Below, in pieces: positions 44,487 to 51,709 of a DNA stretch of 64,000 nt; within the stretch, counting starts at the first letter, position 1, and the number at the start of each line of letters is the position of its first letter. The position numbers were made by a program, and so were the translations under genes. Below the pieces are notes generated by a model. That model saw nothing but the letters and a program-made list of their open reading frames with translations, ran no database searches and was not told the origin of the DNA. Source of the DNA: Cellulomonas fimi ATCC 484 (GTDB lineage: Bacteria > Actinomycetota > Actinomycetes > Actinomycetales > Cellulomonadaceae); contig NC_015514.1 in NCBI RefSeq assembly GCF_000212695.1, forward strand, positions 3,534,001 to 3,598,000. Direction: 5' to 3'.

Positions 44487-45364
44487 CGACGGTCGTCCTG
44501 CCCGGCGTCCCGGCGCTCGGCAGGCTCTACGCGCGCGGCGCGGCCGCGACGGGCCGGCTGGCCGTCGCCCGGCGCACCGGCCGCGCCCCGACGACCCTGC
44601 CCGACGTCGTGCACGAGGTGCGGGGCGTGCAGGCCGACGCGGCGCACCTGACGGAGTACCAGCACCTCGTCGGCGAGTCCGCGTCCGACCGGCTGCCCGC
44701 CGGGTTCGTGCACGTCCTCGCGTTCCCGGTCGCGTTCGCCGTCATGGTCCGGCCCGACTTCCCGCTGCCGCTGCTCGGCCTCGTGCACGTCGCGAACCGC
44801 GTCGAGCAGCACGAGCCGCTCCTGCTCGGCGACGCGTTCGACGTGCTCGCGTGGGCGCAGGACCTGCGCGCACACCGGTCGGGGACGACCGTCGACCTCG
44901 TCGCCGAGGTCCGCGTCGACGACCGGCTCGTCTGGCGGGGCGTGTCGACCTACCTCGCCAAGGGCGTGCAGCTCGCGGGCCGCGCCGACGACGAGCCGCG
45001 GGCCGAGTTCGCCGCGCCGCTGCCCACGGGGCGCTGGCGGCTCGCGGCCGACACCGGCCGGCGGTACGCGGCCGTGTCCGGCGACCACAACCCCATCCAC
45101 CTGTCCGTGCTCTCCGCGAAGGCCCTCGGCTTCCCGCGCACCATCGCGCACGGGATGTACACCGCGGCCCGCGCGCTCGCCGACGTCGGCGCCGCACGCG
45201 GCGACGCGTTCACGTGGAGCGTCGAGTTCCACCGGCCCGTGCTCCTGCCCGGGACCGTGACGGTGCGCGTCGCGCCGGACGGTGACGGGCGCACGGTCGT
45301 CGCGGGGTGGGATGCACGGTCCGGTCGGCCGCACCTGACGGGCGAGGTCGTCCGGCACTCCTGA
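44483..45364 (+). CDS. MaoC-like (R)-hydroxyacyl dehydratase (HtdX-like)
   Basis: 293 aa. A double-hot-dog enzyme: the N-terminal half (about 70-160) is degenerate, while the C-terminal half has the hydratase motif YAAVSGDHNPIHLSVLSAKALGFPRTIAHGMYTAA, with Asp and His as the catalytic pair. GTG at 44483 overlaps the previous stop. In M. tuberculosis the equivalent Rv0241c (HtdX) sits beside fabG4 and fadA2, which supports this assignment. Confidence 0.88.
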   Translation: MTTVVLPGVPALGRLYARGAAATGRLAVARRTGRAPTTLPDVVHEVRGVQADAAHLTEYQHLVGESASDRLPAGFVHVLAFPVAFAVMVRPDFPLPLLGLVHVANRVEQHEPLLLGDAFDVLAWAQDLRAHRSGTTVDLVAEVRVDDRLVWRGVSTYLAKGVQLAGRADDEPRAEFAAPLPTGRWRLAADTGRRYAAVSGDHNPIHLSVLSAKALGFPRTIAHGMYTAARALADVGAARGDAFTWSVEFHRPVLLPGTVTVRVAPDGDGRTVVAGWDARSGRPHLTGEVVRHS

Positions 45365-45435
45365 GCCCGGCCCCGGCGCGCGCCGGCCGGCCGGGCCCGC
45401 ACCCGCGGCCTCGGGCGCGGGCCAGGAGGCGCCGG

Positions 45436-45726
45436 TCAGGCGCGGTCGACGTCGTCGCCGCGGTCGTCGACGGGCACCACCCGCAGCGGCCGGCTCTCGT
45501 CGAGGATGCGCTCCAGCCGGCGCGCGCACCGCAGCCGGACCCAGCCGGCGAACGCGAGCGCGAGCCCCGCGACCAGGACGGCACCCTTGCCCGTGAACGA
45601 GGGGATCCGCGCGCACGCCATGGCGGACGGCAGGCACAGCACGAGCAGCACGTAGCCCGCGAGCCAGTGGCGCTCCATGCGCGCGGTGAGCTCGCCGCGG
45701 AGGGACAGCTGCGGTGCAGGCCTCAT
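45436..45726 (-). CDS. Small two-helix membrane protein
   Basis: 96 aa. Two hydrophobic segments (HWLAGYVLLVLCLPSAMACAR and VLVAGLALAFAGWVRL, the first cut here at its edge) are separated by a short loop; the tail is acidic and basic (RRLERILDESRPLRVVPVDDRGDD). The ATG at 45726 is the only start before the first helix. No recognised family. It points away from the MaoC gene and lies just downstream of a methyltransferase gene. Confidence 0.55.
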   Translation of the reverse strand: MRPAPQLSLRGELTARMERHWLAGYVLLVLCLPSAMACARIPSFTGKGAVLVAGLALAFAGWVRLRCARRLERILDESRPLRVVPVDDRGDDVDRA

Positions 45727-45802
45727 GGGGTGCTCATCGGCCGCCGGACCCGGGCGGATGAGAGCCCGCACGGGTGGTTCCCGCACGACGCCCCCGGCGG
45801 CG

Positions 45803-46717
45803 TCAGGCCGGTCGTCTCCCGATCGCCCAGCGGAACGCGTTGCGCAGCCGGTAGCCGCCGGCCGCCGTCCGGAACGGCCGGGCCGCGGCGAGGACCACGG
45901 GCGCCGTGTCGTCCCGCTCGTCGTCGTCCGCGCCGAGCAGCAGCGCCCGCACCAGCGTGTCGGCGTCGGGCAGGTCCCACGGCACGTCGACGACGCCCGT
46001 GGCCTCGACCCCCAGGCCGCCCGCGACGAGCAGCCGCTCCCATCCGCCGGGCACACGGAGCTCCTGGTCGGGCAGCCCGTCGCCGTCCCCCGCGTGCCGG
46101 GCGACCGCCGAGGCGAGCACCGCGACGTCGTTGCGGGCCGCCTCCGCCCATCCGCACAGCGCGACGAGCCCGCCCGGGACCGTCACGCGGACCGCCTCCG
46201 CGAGCGCCGCCGGCACGTCGTCGGCGAGGTCGAGCGCGTTGAGCGACACGACCACGTCGAACGCGGCGTCCGGCCACGGCAGGTGCTCGGCGTCGCCGCG
46301 CCGGACGTCCGCGCCCGGGACGGCGGCGCGGGCGCGGGCCACCATGCGCGGAGCGGGGTCGACGCCCGCCACGGTCGCGCCGCGTGCCGCGAGGACGGCC
46401 AGCAGCTGGCCGCCCCCGCACCCGACGTCGAGCGCGCGCGTGCCGGGGCCGACCCCCGCGCGGTCCGCCAGGAGCGCGTGCGCGGGCGCGGCCATGGGGG
46501 CCCACAGGGTCGTCCAGCCGTCCGCCATCGCGTCCCACGCCTCGACGTGCGCGTCGTCCGCGCCCCCGGCCCCGGACCCGACCGCGACGTGGTCGTCGCC
46601 CGCGCGGACCCGTTCGGCGTCCGCGCGGACCCGTTCGGCGTCCGCGTGGACCCGCTCGTCGTCCGCGCGGACCCGCTCGTCGTCCGCGTCCGCACCGTGC
46701 AGCCGATCGTCCGCCAC
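45803..46717 (-). CDS. Class I SAM-dependent methyltransferase with acidic/basic heptad repeats
   Basis: 304 aa. The start is the GTG at 46717, with AGGAGG five bases upstream. The first about 40 residues are built from four 7-residue units (DDERVRADDERVHADAERVRADAERVRAG), an alpha-helical charged leader. The methyltransferase domain follows: LDVGCGGGQLLAVLAARGA (SAM motif I), GVDPAPRMV, GDAEHLPWPDAAFDVVVSLNALDLADD. The substrate cannot be told. The helical leader is unusual for this family and corresponds to a 21-bp tandem repeat in DNA. Confidence 0.85.
   Translation of the reverse strand: MADDRLHGADADDERVRADDERVHADAERVRADAERVRAGDDHVAVGSGAGGADDAHVEAWDAMADGWTTLWAPMAAPAHALLADRAGVGPGTRALDVGCGGGQLLAVLAARGATVAGVDPAPRMVARARAAVPGADVRRGDAEHLPWPDAAFDVVVSLNALDLADDVPAALAEAVRVTVPGGLVALCGWAEAARNDVAVLASAVARHAGDGDGLPDQELRVPGGWERLLVAGGLGVEATGVVDVPWDLPDADTLVRALLLGADDDERDDTAPVVLAAARPFRTAAGGYRLRNAFRWAIGRRPA
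46604..46687 (-). repeat. 21-bp in-frame tandem repeat
   Basis: Four units (46604-46624, 46625-46645, 46646-46666, 46667-46687) encode the ERVRADA-like heptads; the first two units are identical and the last two share a variant. Confidence 0.9.
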
Positions 46718-46872
46718 CGTCGCCTCCTGTCCTCGGCCTGTGCCGCCCGCGGCCCGCGGGCGGTGGGGCTCCGGCGCCAGTGTGACGGGCGTGCGCGACG
46801 TGCACGGGCCCAGGCTCCCGGCCCCGGTCCGCGCCGCCGGCCCCGGCTCCGGCTCCGGTCCCGGGCGCAGGT

Positions 46873-46916
46873 GTGCCCCGCGGCCGCCGGTGCGGGAGGT
46901 GGCGGCCGCGGGGCAC
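46873..46916 (-). terminator. Terminator downstream of the fasciclin gene
   Basis: Perfect 16-bp stem (46873-46888 with 46901-46916) and 12-nt loop, 10 bp past the fasciclin stop on the minus strand. Confidence 0.8.
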
Positions 46917-46926
46917 GGCGCGGTCG

Positions 46927-47574
46927 TCAGAGGTCGACCGGCCGCAGCACGGCGGAGATGCCGTGCGCGATCTGCACGTTGCCCGCGTTGAGGTCGAGCT
47001 TGCTGCGCACGAGGAACGGGTCCCCGTCGTTGCGGTCCGCGTCCTTGAGCCGCACGAGCGCGAGGTGCCGCGACAGCACGTCGACGGTGAACGAGCCGCC
47101 CTGGGCGGTGGTGAGGGCCGCACCGTCCGACGCCAGCGCGGTGCCGGAGTCGATCGTCGCGCCGGGGACCACGTGGTAGAGCAGCACGGTCTCGACGGCG
47201 TCGATGCCGACGGCGCCGGCGATCGCCTCGAACGCCTTCTGCTCGCTGCCGTACCAGCGGTGCGTGAGGTCGAACGCGAGCAGCTGGAACGCGCGGTCGT
47301 TGGGCAGGAACGCGGTGAGCGGGACCGTCCCGTCGGCGAGGACGGCGACGGGGCTGCCGGGCTTGGCGGCGAGGACGGCGGCGACGGCGTTGTCGACGAC
47401 GTCGAAGTCGTACCAGCTGCGGTCGAAGCCCGAGCCGTCGGCGGCGAGCACCGAGGCGAGGCTCGTGGTGCCGGACGGGGGCGGCGCAGCGGTCGCGGAC
47501 GGGGCGAGTGCGACGGCGGCACCGCCCGCGAGCGTGGCGGCGGCGAGGGCGGAGACGAGACGACGGGTCCTCAT
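46927..47574 (-). CDS. Secreted fasciclin-domain protein
   Basis: 215 aa. Signal peptide to about residue 29 (SATAAPP). One FAS1 domain: TAFLPNDRAFQLLAFDL is the first conserved block, and VLLYHVVPGATIDSG with the YH motif is the second, which marks the family. FAS1 domains mediate adhesion or protein contacts. No membrane anchor or sorting signal is visible, so it should be released. ATG 47574 with GGAG seven bases upstream; followed by a strong terminator. Confidence 0.88.
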   Translation of the reverse strand: MRTRRLVSALAAATLAGGAAVALAPSATAAPPPSGTTSLASVLAADGSGFDRSWYDFDVVDNAVAAVLAAKPGSPVAVLADGTVPLTAFLPNDRAFQLLAFDLTHRWYGSEQKAFEAIAGAVGIDAVETVLLYHVVPGATIDSGTALASDGAALTTAQGGSFTVDVLSRHLALVRLKDADRNDGDPFLVRSKLDLNAGNVQIAHGISAVLRPVDL

Positions 47575-47694
47575 GGTGCGCTCCTGCGGGTCGTCGGGCG
47601 CGGCAGGCGTCCTGCGCCGCACCGCGCGGGCGTCGTCTCGACGCCCTGCCCCTCCTTCCGCGCGGACCCGCCCGGCGGATGCACCTGCGCGCGA

Positions 47695-48273
47695 TCAGCC
47701 CGTCGCGTCGAGCCGCGCCAGCAGCCCGGCCCGGACCGCGGGCCACTCCTCGGGCAGGATCGAGAAGTACGCCGAGTCGCCGCGCGTGCCGTCCGGCGCG
47801 AGCCGGTGGCTGCGCAGCACGCCCTCGGGCACGGCTCCGAGCCGGGTGATCGCCGCGACGGAGCGGGTGTTCCGGGTGTCGGCGCGGAACGCGACCCGTG
47901 CGCAGCCCCACGTCTCGAACGCGTGCGTGAGGAGCAGCAGCTTGCACGCCGGGTTGTTCGACGTGCCCCACCAGCGCGGCGCGTAGTAGGTGTGCCCGAC
48001 CTCGACGCGCCGGACGTACGGGTCCCAGTCGTAGAACGAGGTGCTGCCGCGCACCTCGCCCGTCTGCGCGTCGAGCACCGCGAACGCGAGCCGCCCGGGG
48101 GTGGCCCGGGCCCGCTCGACCTCGGCGCGCCACGCGTCGGCACCGACGGGCAGCGGCGACGACATGCCCGCCCAGACGCGCGCGTCGACGAACGCGGCCA
48201 GCCCGTCCGCGTCGGACGCGTCGAGCGGGACGAGGCGGACACCATGGCCGTCGAGGGCGACGTCGTGCAGCAC
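47695..48273 (-). CDS. GNAT-family acetyltransferase (RimJ/RimL-like)
   Basis: 192 aa. Features typical of RimJ/L-type acetyltransferases: GVRLVPLDASDADGLAAFV at the start, VEVGHTYYAPRWWGTSNNPACKLLLLTHAFETWGC around the acetyl-CoA loop, and RNTRSVAAITRLGAVPEGVLR. It probably acetylates a small molecule or protein N-terminus; no substrate is indicated. GTG at 48273 is used because the fold starts there. Divergent from the pentapeptide-repeat gene, 36 bp apart. Confidence 0.85.
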   Translation of the reverse strand: MLHDVALDGHGVRLVPLDASDADGLAAFVDARVWAGMSSPLPVGADAWRAEVERARATPGRLAFAVLDAQTGEVRGSTSFYDWDPYVRRVEVGHTYYAPRWWGTSNNPACKLLLLTHAFETWGCARVAFRADTRNTRSVAAITRLGAVPEGVLRSHRLAPDGTRGDSAYFSILPEEWPAVRAGLLARLDATG

Positions 48274-48309
48274 GCCCGCCACCCTGTCACGTCTGGCAGG
48301 GTGGCTCGC

Positions 48310-48903
48310 ATGGTTCCGCACCTCGAACGCGACGGTGACCTCGACGCCCTCGACGTCACCGGTGAGACGCTCGACGGCCAGGACGGCTCGCACTCCCGGA
48401 TCATCGAGTGCACGTTCACGGACTGCTCGTTCGACGACGTGCGGCTCGACGGCACGCGCGCGTCGGACACGACCTGGACACGGGTGCGCGCGGGGATGCT
48501 CTCGGCGGTGTCGACGACGTGGCTCGACTGCCGGTGGCAGGAGTCGCGGCTCGGTGCGGTCGAGGCGCACGGGTCGGAGTGGACGCGCGTCGAGCTGCAC
48601 GGCGGCAAGGTCGACTACCTCAACCTGCGCGACGCACGGCTCACCGACGTCACGCTCGTCGGCGTGGTCGTCGACGAGCTCGACCTGGCCCGCGTCACGG
48701 CCCGGCGCGTCACGCTCGAGGACTGCCGGGTGCGGCGGATCGACGTCTCCGGGGCGCGCCTGGAGGACGTCGACCTGCGCGGCGTGGGCGGCCTGCGGCG
48801 CATCGACGGGCTCGACGGCCTGCGGGGCGCACGTGTCACGCAGGAGCAGCTGCTCGACCTCGCCCCGCTGGTCGCGGCGCACCTGGGGATCGTCGTCGGC
48901 TGA
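48310..48903 (+). CDS. Pentapeptide-repeat protein
   Basis: 197 aa. After about 20 residues the sequence runs in five-residue turns of the A(D/N)LxX type (IIECTFTDCSFDDVRLDGTRASDTTWTRVRAG..., ARVTLEDCRVRRIDVSGARLEDVDLRGV, quoted in part), giving a right-handed quadrilateral beta-helix. Such proteins mimic DNA (gyrase protection) or act as scaffolds; no function is specified here. A short helical end (VTQEQLLDLAPLVAAHLGI) closes it, as in other family members with a C-terminal dimer helix. The 3' end carries three copies of TGACCGG. Confidence 0.85.
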   Translation: MVPHLERDGDLDALDVTGETLDGQDGSHSRIIECTFTDCSFDDVRLDGTRASDTTWTRVRAGMLSAVSTTWLDCRWQESRLGAVEAHGSEWTRVELHGGKVDYLNLRDARLTDVTLVGVVVDELDLARVTARRVTLEDCRVRRIDVSGARLEDVDLRGVGGLRRIDGLDGLRGARVTQEQLLDLAPLVAAHLGIVVG

Positions 48904-48949
48904 CCGGTGACCGGTGACCGGTAGCGTCCCGCCTGACGAAGGAGGTGGC

Positions 48950-49024
48950 GTGGCGGTCGACGTGTCGTGCCCGGTGCTCGTGCGCACGCAGCAGGTGCTG
49001 GGCCAGCCGGAGGCGACCGCGTGA
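48950..49024 (+). CDS. 24-residue leader peptide, coupled to the next gene
   Basis: GTG at 48950 with GGAGG four bases upstream and 24 codons, all with G or C in the third position (MAVDVSCPVLVRTQQVLGQP then EATA), ending at TGA 49022-49024, which overlaps the GTG of the following gene (GTGA). Third-position GC in the other frames is clearly lower. The strong ribosome site suggests it is translated and that it couples translation of 49021-49461. Too short for family assignment. Confidence 0.6.
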   Translation: MAVDVSCPVLVRTQQVLGQPEATA

Positions 49025-49461
49025 CGGGCGCGCCGCCGCCCGTCGTGCAGCCGTGGCCGCTGCTGCTCGGGTCACCGGTCACGACGCTGCACGTCGCCGC
49101 ACCCCCGGGCGGCGTCATGGAGGTGCTGGCGCAGGAGCTGCGTGCCGCGCGGATGCGCGTCCGGGTCGCCCCCGACGGCTCGTTCACGGCTCGCGGCAGC
49201 GCGCACCTCGCCCTGAGCCTCCTGCAGCTCCTCGAGCCGGTCGAGCTGTTCTCCGGCCCCGTCCTGACGGTGCGGGTGCTGGGCGAGGGGCCCGACGGGT
49301 CCGAGATCGAGGTCGGGATCCGCACGCTGCGCGCCGACCGGATCCGCGGTCAGGTCGTCGGCGCGCTCGGACGGACCGTGGCGCGGCTGCACGCGCACGG
49401 TGTCGCGGCACACGTCGGCCCGTGGGACCGCTGGGCCCGGAACCGCCGCTTCCCCGCCTGA
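49021..49461 (+). CDS. Conserved-type hypothetical cytoplasmic protein
   Basis: 146 aa, alpha/beta character. VTTLHVAAPPGGVMEVLAQELRAARMRVRVAPDGSFTARGSAHLALSLLQLL appears first (quoted in short pieces: VMEVLAQELRAARMRV), then FSGPVLTVRVLGEGPDGSEIEVGIRTL and a basic end WDRWARNRRFP. No motif that I recognise. The GTG overlaps the stop of the short leader ORF, so translation is presumably coupled. Confidence 0.6.
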   Translation: MTGAPPPVVQPWPLLLGSPVTTLHVAAPPGGVMEVLAQELRAARMRVRVAPDGSFTARGSAHLALSLLQLLEPVELFSGPVLTVRVLGEGPDGSEIEVGIRTLRADRIRGQVVGALGRTVARLHAHGVAAHVGPWDRWARNRRFPA

Positions 49462-49504
49462 CGGTCCCGGCCTCGGCGGGCCGCGGGCCGGTCCGGGCCG
49501 GGCC

Positions 49505-50920
49505 TCAGTCGTCGAGCGCCGGACCGCACGCGGCCGCCGCCGTCGCGGCGAGCGCGTCCAGGCCGTGCACCTGGACGAGCGGGCGGGTGTCGTCGACGAC
49601 CGTCCAGCAGGCGTCCACGACCTCGTACCGGGACGACGGGCCGTGAGCCAGGTACTGCCGCAGCGCGACGACGAGCCGGTCGACCGCCTCGCTCGTCGTC
49701 CCGACCCCCACCGACGCGCGGATAGCCCCGCCCGAGGCGCCGAGGTGCGCGAGCAGCGGGTGCGCGCAGAACCGGCCGTCGCGCACGCCGATGCCGTGCT
49801 CGGCCGACAGGTACGCGGCGACGAGCCCCGGGTCGTGCCCGGGGACGGTGAACGTGAGCACCCCGACGGGGTCGGCGGAGTCGGGCCAGATGCGGGCGAC
49901 CTCGACGCCGTCGATCGTCGCGAGCCCGTCGAGCAGGCGGGTCCGCAGGGCGTCCTCGTGCGCGGCGAGCGTCCCCGCGGGCAGCGCGGCGAGCCGGTCG
50001 CAGGCCTCCGCGAGGGCGATCGCGCCGAGCACGTTCGGGGACCCCGCCTCGTGGCGGGCGGGTGCGGGCTGCCACACCGTGCGGTCGGCGCGGACGTCCC
50101 GCACCGCCCCGCCGCCGGCGAGGTGCGGCGTGCCCGTGTCGAGCCAGTCACGGCGGCCGACGAGCGCCCCGGCCCCGAACGGCGCGTACGTCTTGTGGCC
50201 CGAGAAGGCGACGTAGTCGGCCCCCGTGCGGGCGAGCGAGAAGCCGCGGTGCGGCACGAGCTGCGCCCCGTCGACGGCGACACGCGTGCCGACGGCGTGC
50301 GCGAGCGCGACGACCTCCTCGACGGGCAGGCCCTCGCCCGTGACGTTGGACGCGCCCGTGAGCGTGAGCAGCGCGTACGGCTGGCGGGCGAGCTCGTCGC
50401 GCAGCGCGTCGAGCGTGCCGGCGACGGTGGACGCGATGGGCAGGATCGTCGTGGCACCGCGGCCGGACTGCTCGACCCACGGCAGGAGGTTCGCGTGGTG
50501 CTCGATGTCGAGCACGAGGACGCGCCCGCCGTCGGGCACGACACCCGCGAGCAGGTTGAGCGAGTCCGTGGTGTTCCGCGTGACGATCGCGACGTCGTCG
50601 GGACGCGCGTCGACGAAGCGGGCGATCGTCTGCCGGGCGGACTCGTAGAGCGCGGTGGAGACCTGCGAGAGGTAGCCGGCGCCGCGGTGCACCGACGCGT
50701 ACAGCGGCAGCACCTCGGTGACGCGCGCGGCGACGGCCTCGAGGGCAGGGGCGCTCGCGGCGTAGTCGAGGTTCGCGTACGTGCGCTGCGTGCCGTCGAC
50801 GAGCGGGACGGTGGTGTCCGCCCCGACGACGGGCAGCAGGGCGGCGACGGGCTCGCGGGTCGACGACGTGGGCACGGCGTCGACCTCGGCACAGGACGCG
50901 TGCTCGGCGGTGGCGGTCAT
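49505..50920 (-). CDS. Class V aminotransferase (cysteine desulfurase-like)
   Basis: 471-aa PLP enzyme. The PLP Lys is in VAFSGHKTYAPFG, with SGHKTY typical of SufS/CsdA/isopenicillin-N epimerase-like folds; LTGASNVTGEGLPVEEVVALAHAVG and VAVDGAQLVPHRG contribute the PLP-binding Asp and His. The Cys of the active-site loop of true desulfurases is not seen in the expected RFCAHPLLAHLG region in classic form (it has C in GRFCAHP), so activity on cysteine is likely but unproven. Start ATG 50920 with GAGGAG upstream. It lies under a SAM-IV-type riboswitch, so its role is in sulfur/methionine metabolism. Confidence 0.85.
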   Translation of the reverse strand: MTATAEHASCAEVDAVPTSSTREPVAALLPVVGADTTVPLVDGTQRTYANLDYAASAPALEAVAARVTEVLPLYASVHRGAGYLSQVSTALYESARQTIARFVDARPDDVAIVTRNTTDSLNLLAGVVPDGGRVLVLDIEHHANLLPWVEQSGRGATTILPIASTVAGTLDALRDELARQPYALLTLTGASNVTGEGLPVEEVVALAHAVGTRVAVDGAQLVPHRGFSLARTGADYVAFSGHKTYAPFGAGALVGRRDWLDTGTPHLAGGGAVRDVRADRTVWQPAPARHEAGSPNVLGAIALAEACDRLAALPAGTLAAHEDALRTRLLDGLATIDGVEVARIWPDSADPVGVLTFTVPGHDPGLVAAYLSAEHGIGVRDGRFCAHPLLAHLGASGGAIRASVGVGTTSEAVDRLVVALRQYLAHGPSSRYEVVDACWTVVDDTRPLVQVHGLDALAATAAAACGPALDD

Positions 50921-50957
50921 GGTGCTCCTCACGGTCCGTGGGAGCCGCACCGACGGC

Positions 50958-51074
50958 GGTCCCCGCGCTTGCCGTCCGCCGGGCGGCGGTCGGCCTGGTC
51001 GTCACCCGGGGCACCCCACCGCGGAGGAGGGTTGCCGGCCAGCGAGCCGGGGCTTCGCGCTGGCGCTCATGACC
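50958..51074 (-). promoter_or_regulatory. SAM-IV-type riboswitch
   Basis: On the minus strand the leader of the aminotransferase gene begins GGTCATGAGCGCCAGCG, then CCCCGGCTCGCTGGCCGGCAACCC, GGTGGGGTGCCCCGGGTGACGACC (closing the first stem with GGTC/GACC) and a downstream hairpin ending GGCAAGCGCGGGG. This order and the conserved GGCAACC, GGTGCC and GCAAGCGCGGG elements match SAM-IV, a class found almost only in Actinomycetales. The pseudoknot element is only 38 bp before the ATG, so high SAM should shut off translation of the gene. Confidence 0.8.
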
Positions 51075-51157
51075 TGACGACGAGGGTTTCCGACGGCCGC
51101 GGGACTGTCAACGAGAGCGACGGCGTGTCTCGTATGACGGGACGTCGTGTCCGCCCC

Positions 51158-51188
51158 TTGACCACGGCGGCGCGAGCGCGCGTAGCAT
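51158..51188 (+). promoter_or_regulatory. Sigma-A-type promoter of the rhodanese-metZ operon
   Basis: TTGACC (51158-51163) and TAGCAT (51183-51188) with 19 bases between them. Transcription from about 51195 would start right at the foot of the riboswitch, which supports both calls. Confidence 0.6.
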
Positions 51189-51196
51189 CGCGGCAA

Positions 51197-51287
51197 CCAT
51201 CCAGAGCGGCCGAGAGATCTGGCTCGACGACGCCGCAGCAACCCCCCGGGCCCGCCCGGGCGAGGGTGCTACCGCCAGGACCGATGG
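51197..51287 (+). promoter_or_regulatory. SAM-I (S-box)-type riboswitch
   Basis: CCATC (51197-51201) pairs with GATGG (51283-51287) to close the first stem. Inside are AGAGCGGCCGAGAGATCTGG, the k-turn hairpin with its conserved GA bases, CGCCGCAGCAACC, a GC hairpin, and GGTGCTACCGCC, all in S-box order. GGAGG of the rhodanese ribosome site starts within the last stem (51286 onward), so SAM binding can hide it. It controls rhodanese and metZ. Confidence 0.82.
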
Positions 51288-51295
51288 AGGAACGC

Positions 51296-51709
51296 ATGGG
51301 CTACGCCGGTGACCTGACCCCGCAGGAGGCGTGGGACCTGCTCGCGTCGGACGAGCGCGCGCTGCTCGTCGACGTCCGGACCGAGGGCGAGTGGCGCACG
51401 ATCGGCGTCCCCGACGCGAGCGACCTCGGCGGCCGCGCGGCGCTCGTCCAGTGGACGACCCCGCAGGGCCTCAACCCGCGGTTCGTCGACGAGCTCGCCC
51501 AGGCAGGGCTCACGCCGGGCGACGAGCGGCCCGTCGTCTTCCTGTGCCGCTCCGGCGTGCGCTCCGTCGCCGCCGCGCAGGCCGCGACCGCCGCCGGGTT
51601 CGGCCCGGCGTACAACGTGCTGCGCGGGTTCGAGGGCGACGTCGGCCCCGACGGGCAGCGCGGGCACGTGGGCTGGCGCGCCGAGGGCCTGCCCTGGACC
51701 ACGCTGTGA
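51296..51709 (+). CDS. Rhodanese-family sulfurtransferase
   Basis: 137-aa single-domain rhodanese. The catalytic Cys is in FLCRSGVRSVAAAQAA, and the early DVRTEGEWRTIG motif is present. It transfers sulfane sulfur; beside metZ it may supply sulfide or carry sulfur for homocysteine synthesis. ATG at 51296 with GGAGG five bases upstream, inside the riboswitch edge. Its stop overlaps metZ (GTGA). Confidence 0.9.
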   Translation: MGYAGDLTPQEAWDLLASDERALLVDVRTEGEWRTIGVPDASDLGGRAALVQWTTPQGLNPRFVDELAQAGLTPGDERPVVFLCRSGVRSVAAAQAATAAGFGPAYNVLRGFEGDVGPDGQRGHVGWRAEGLPWTTL

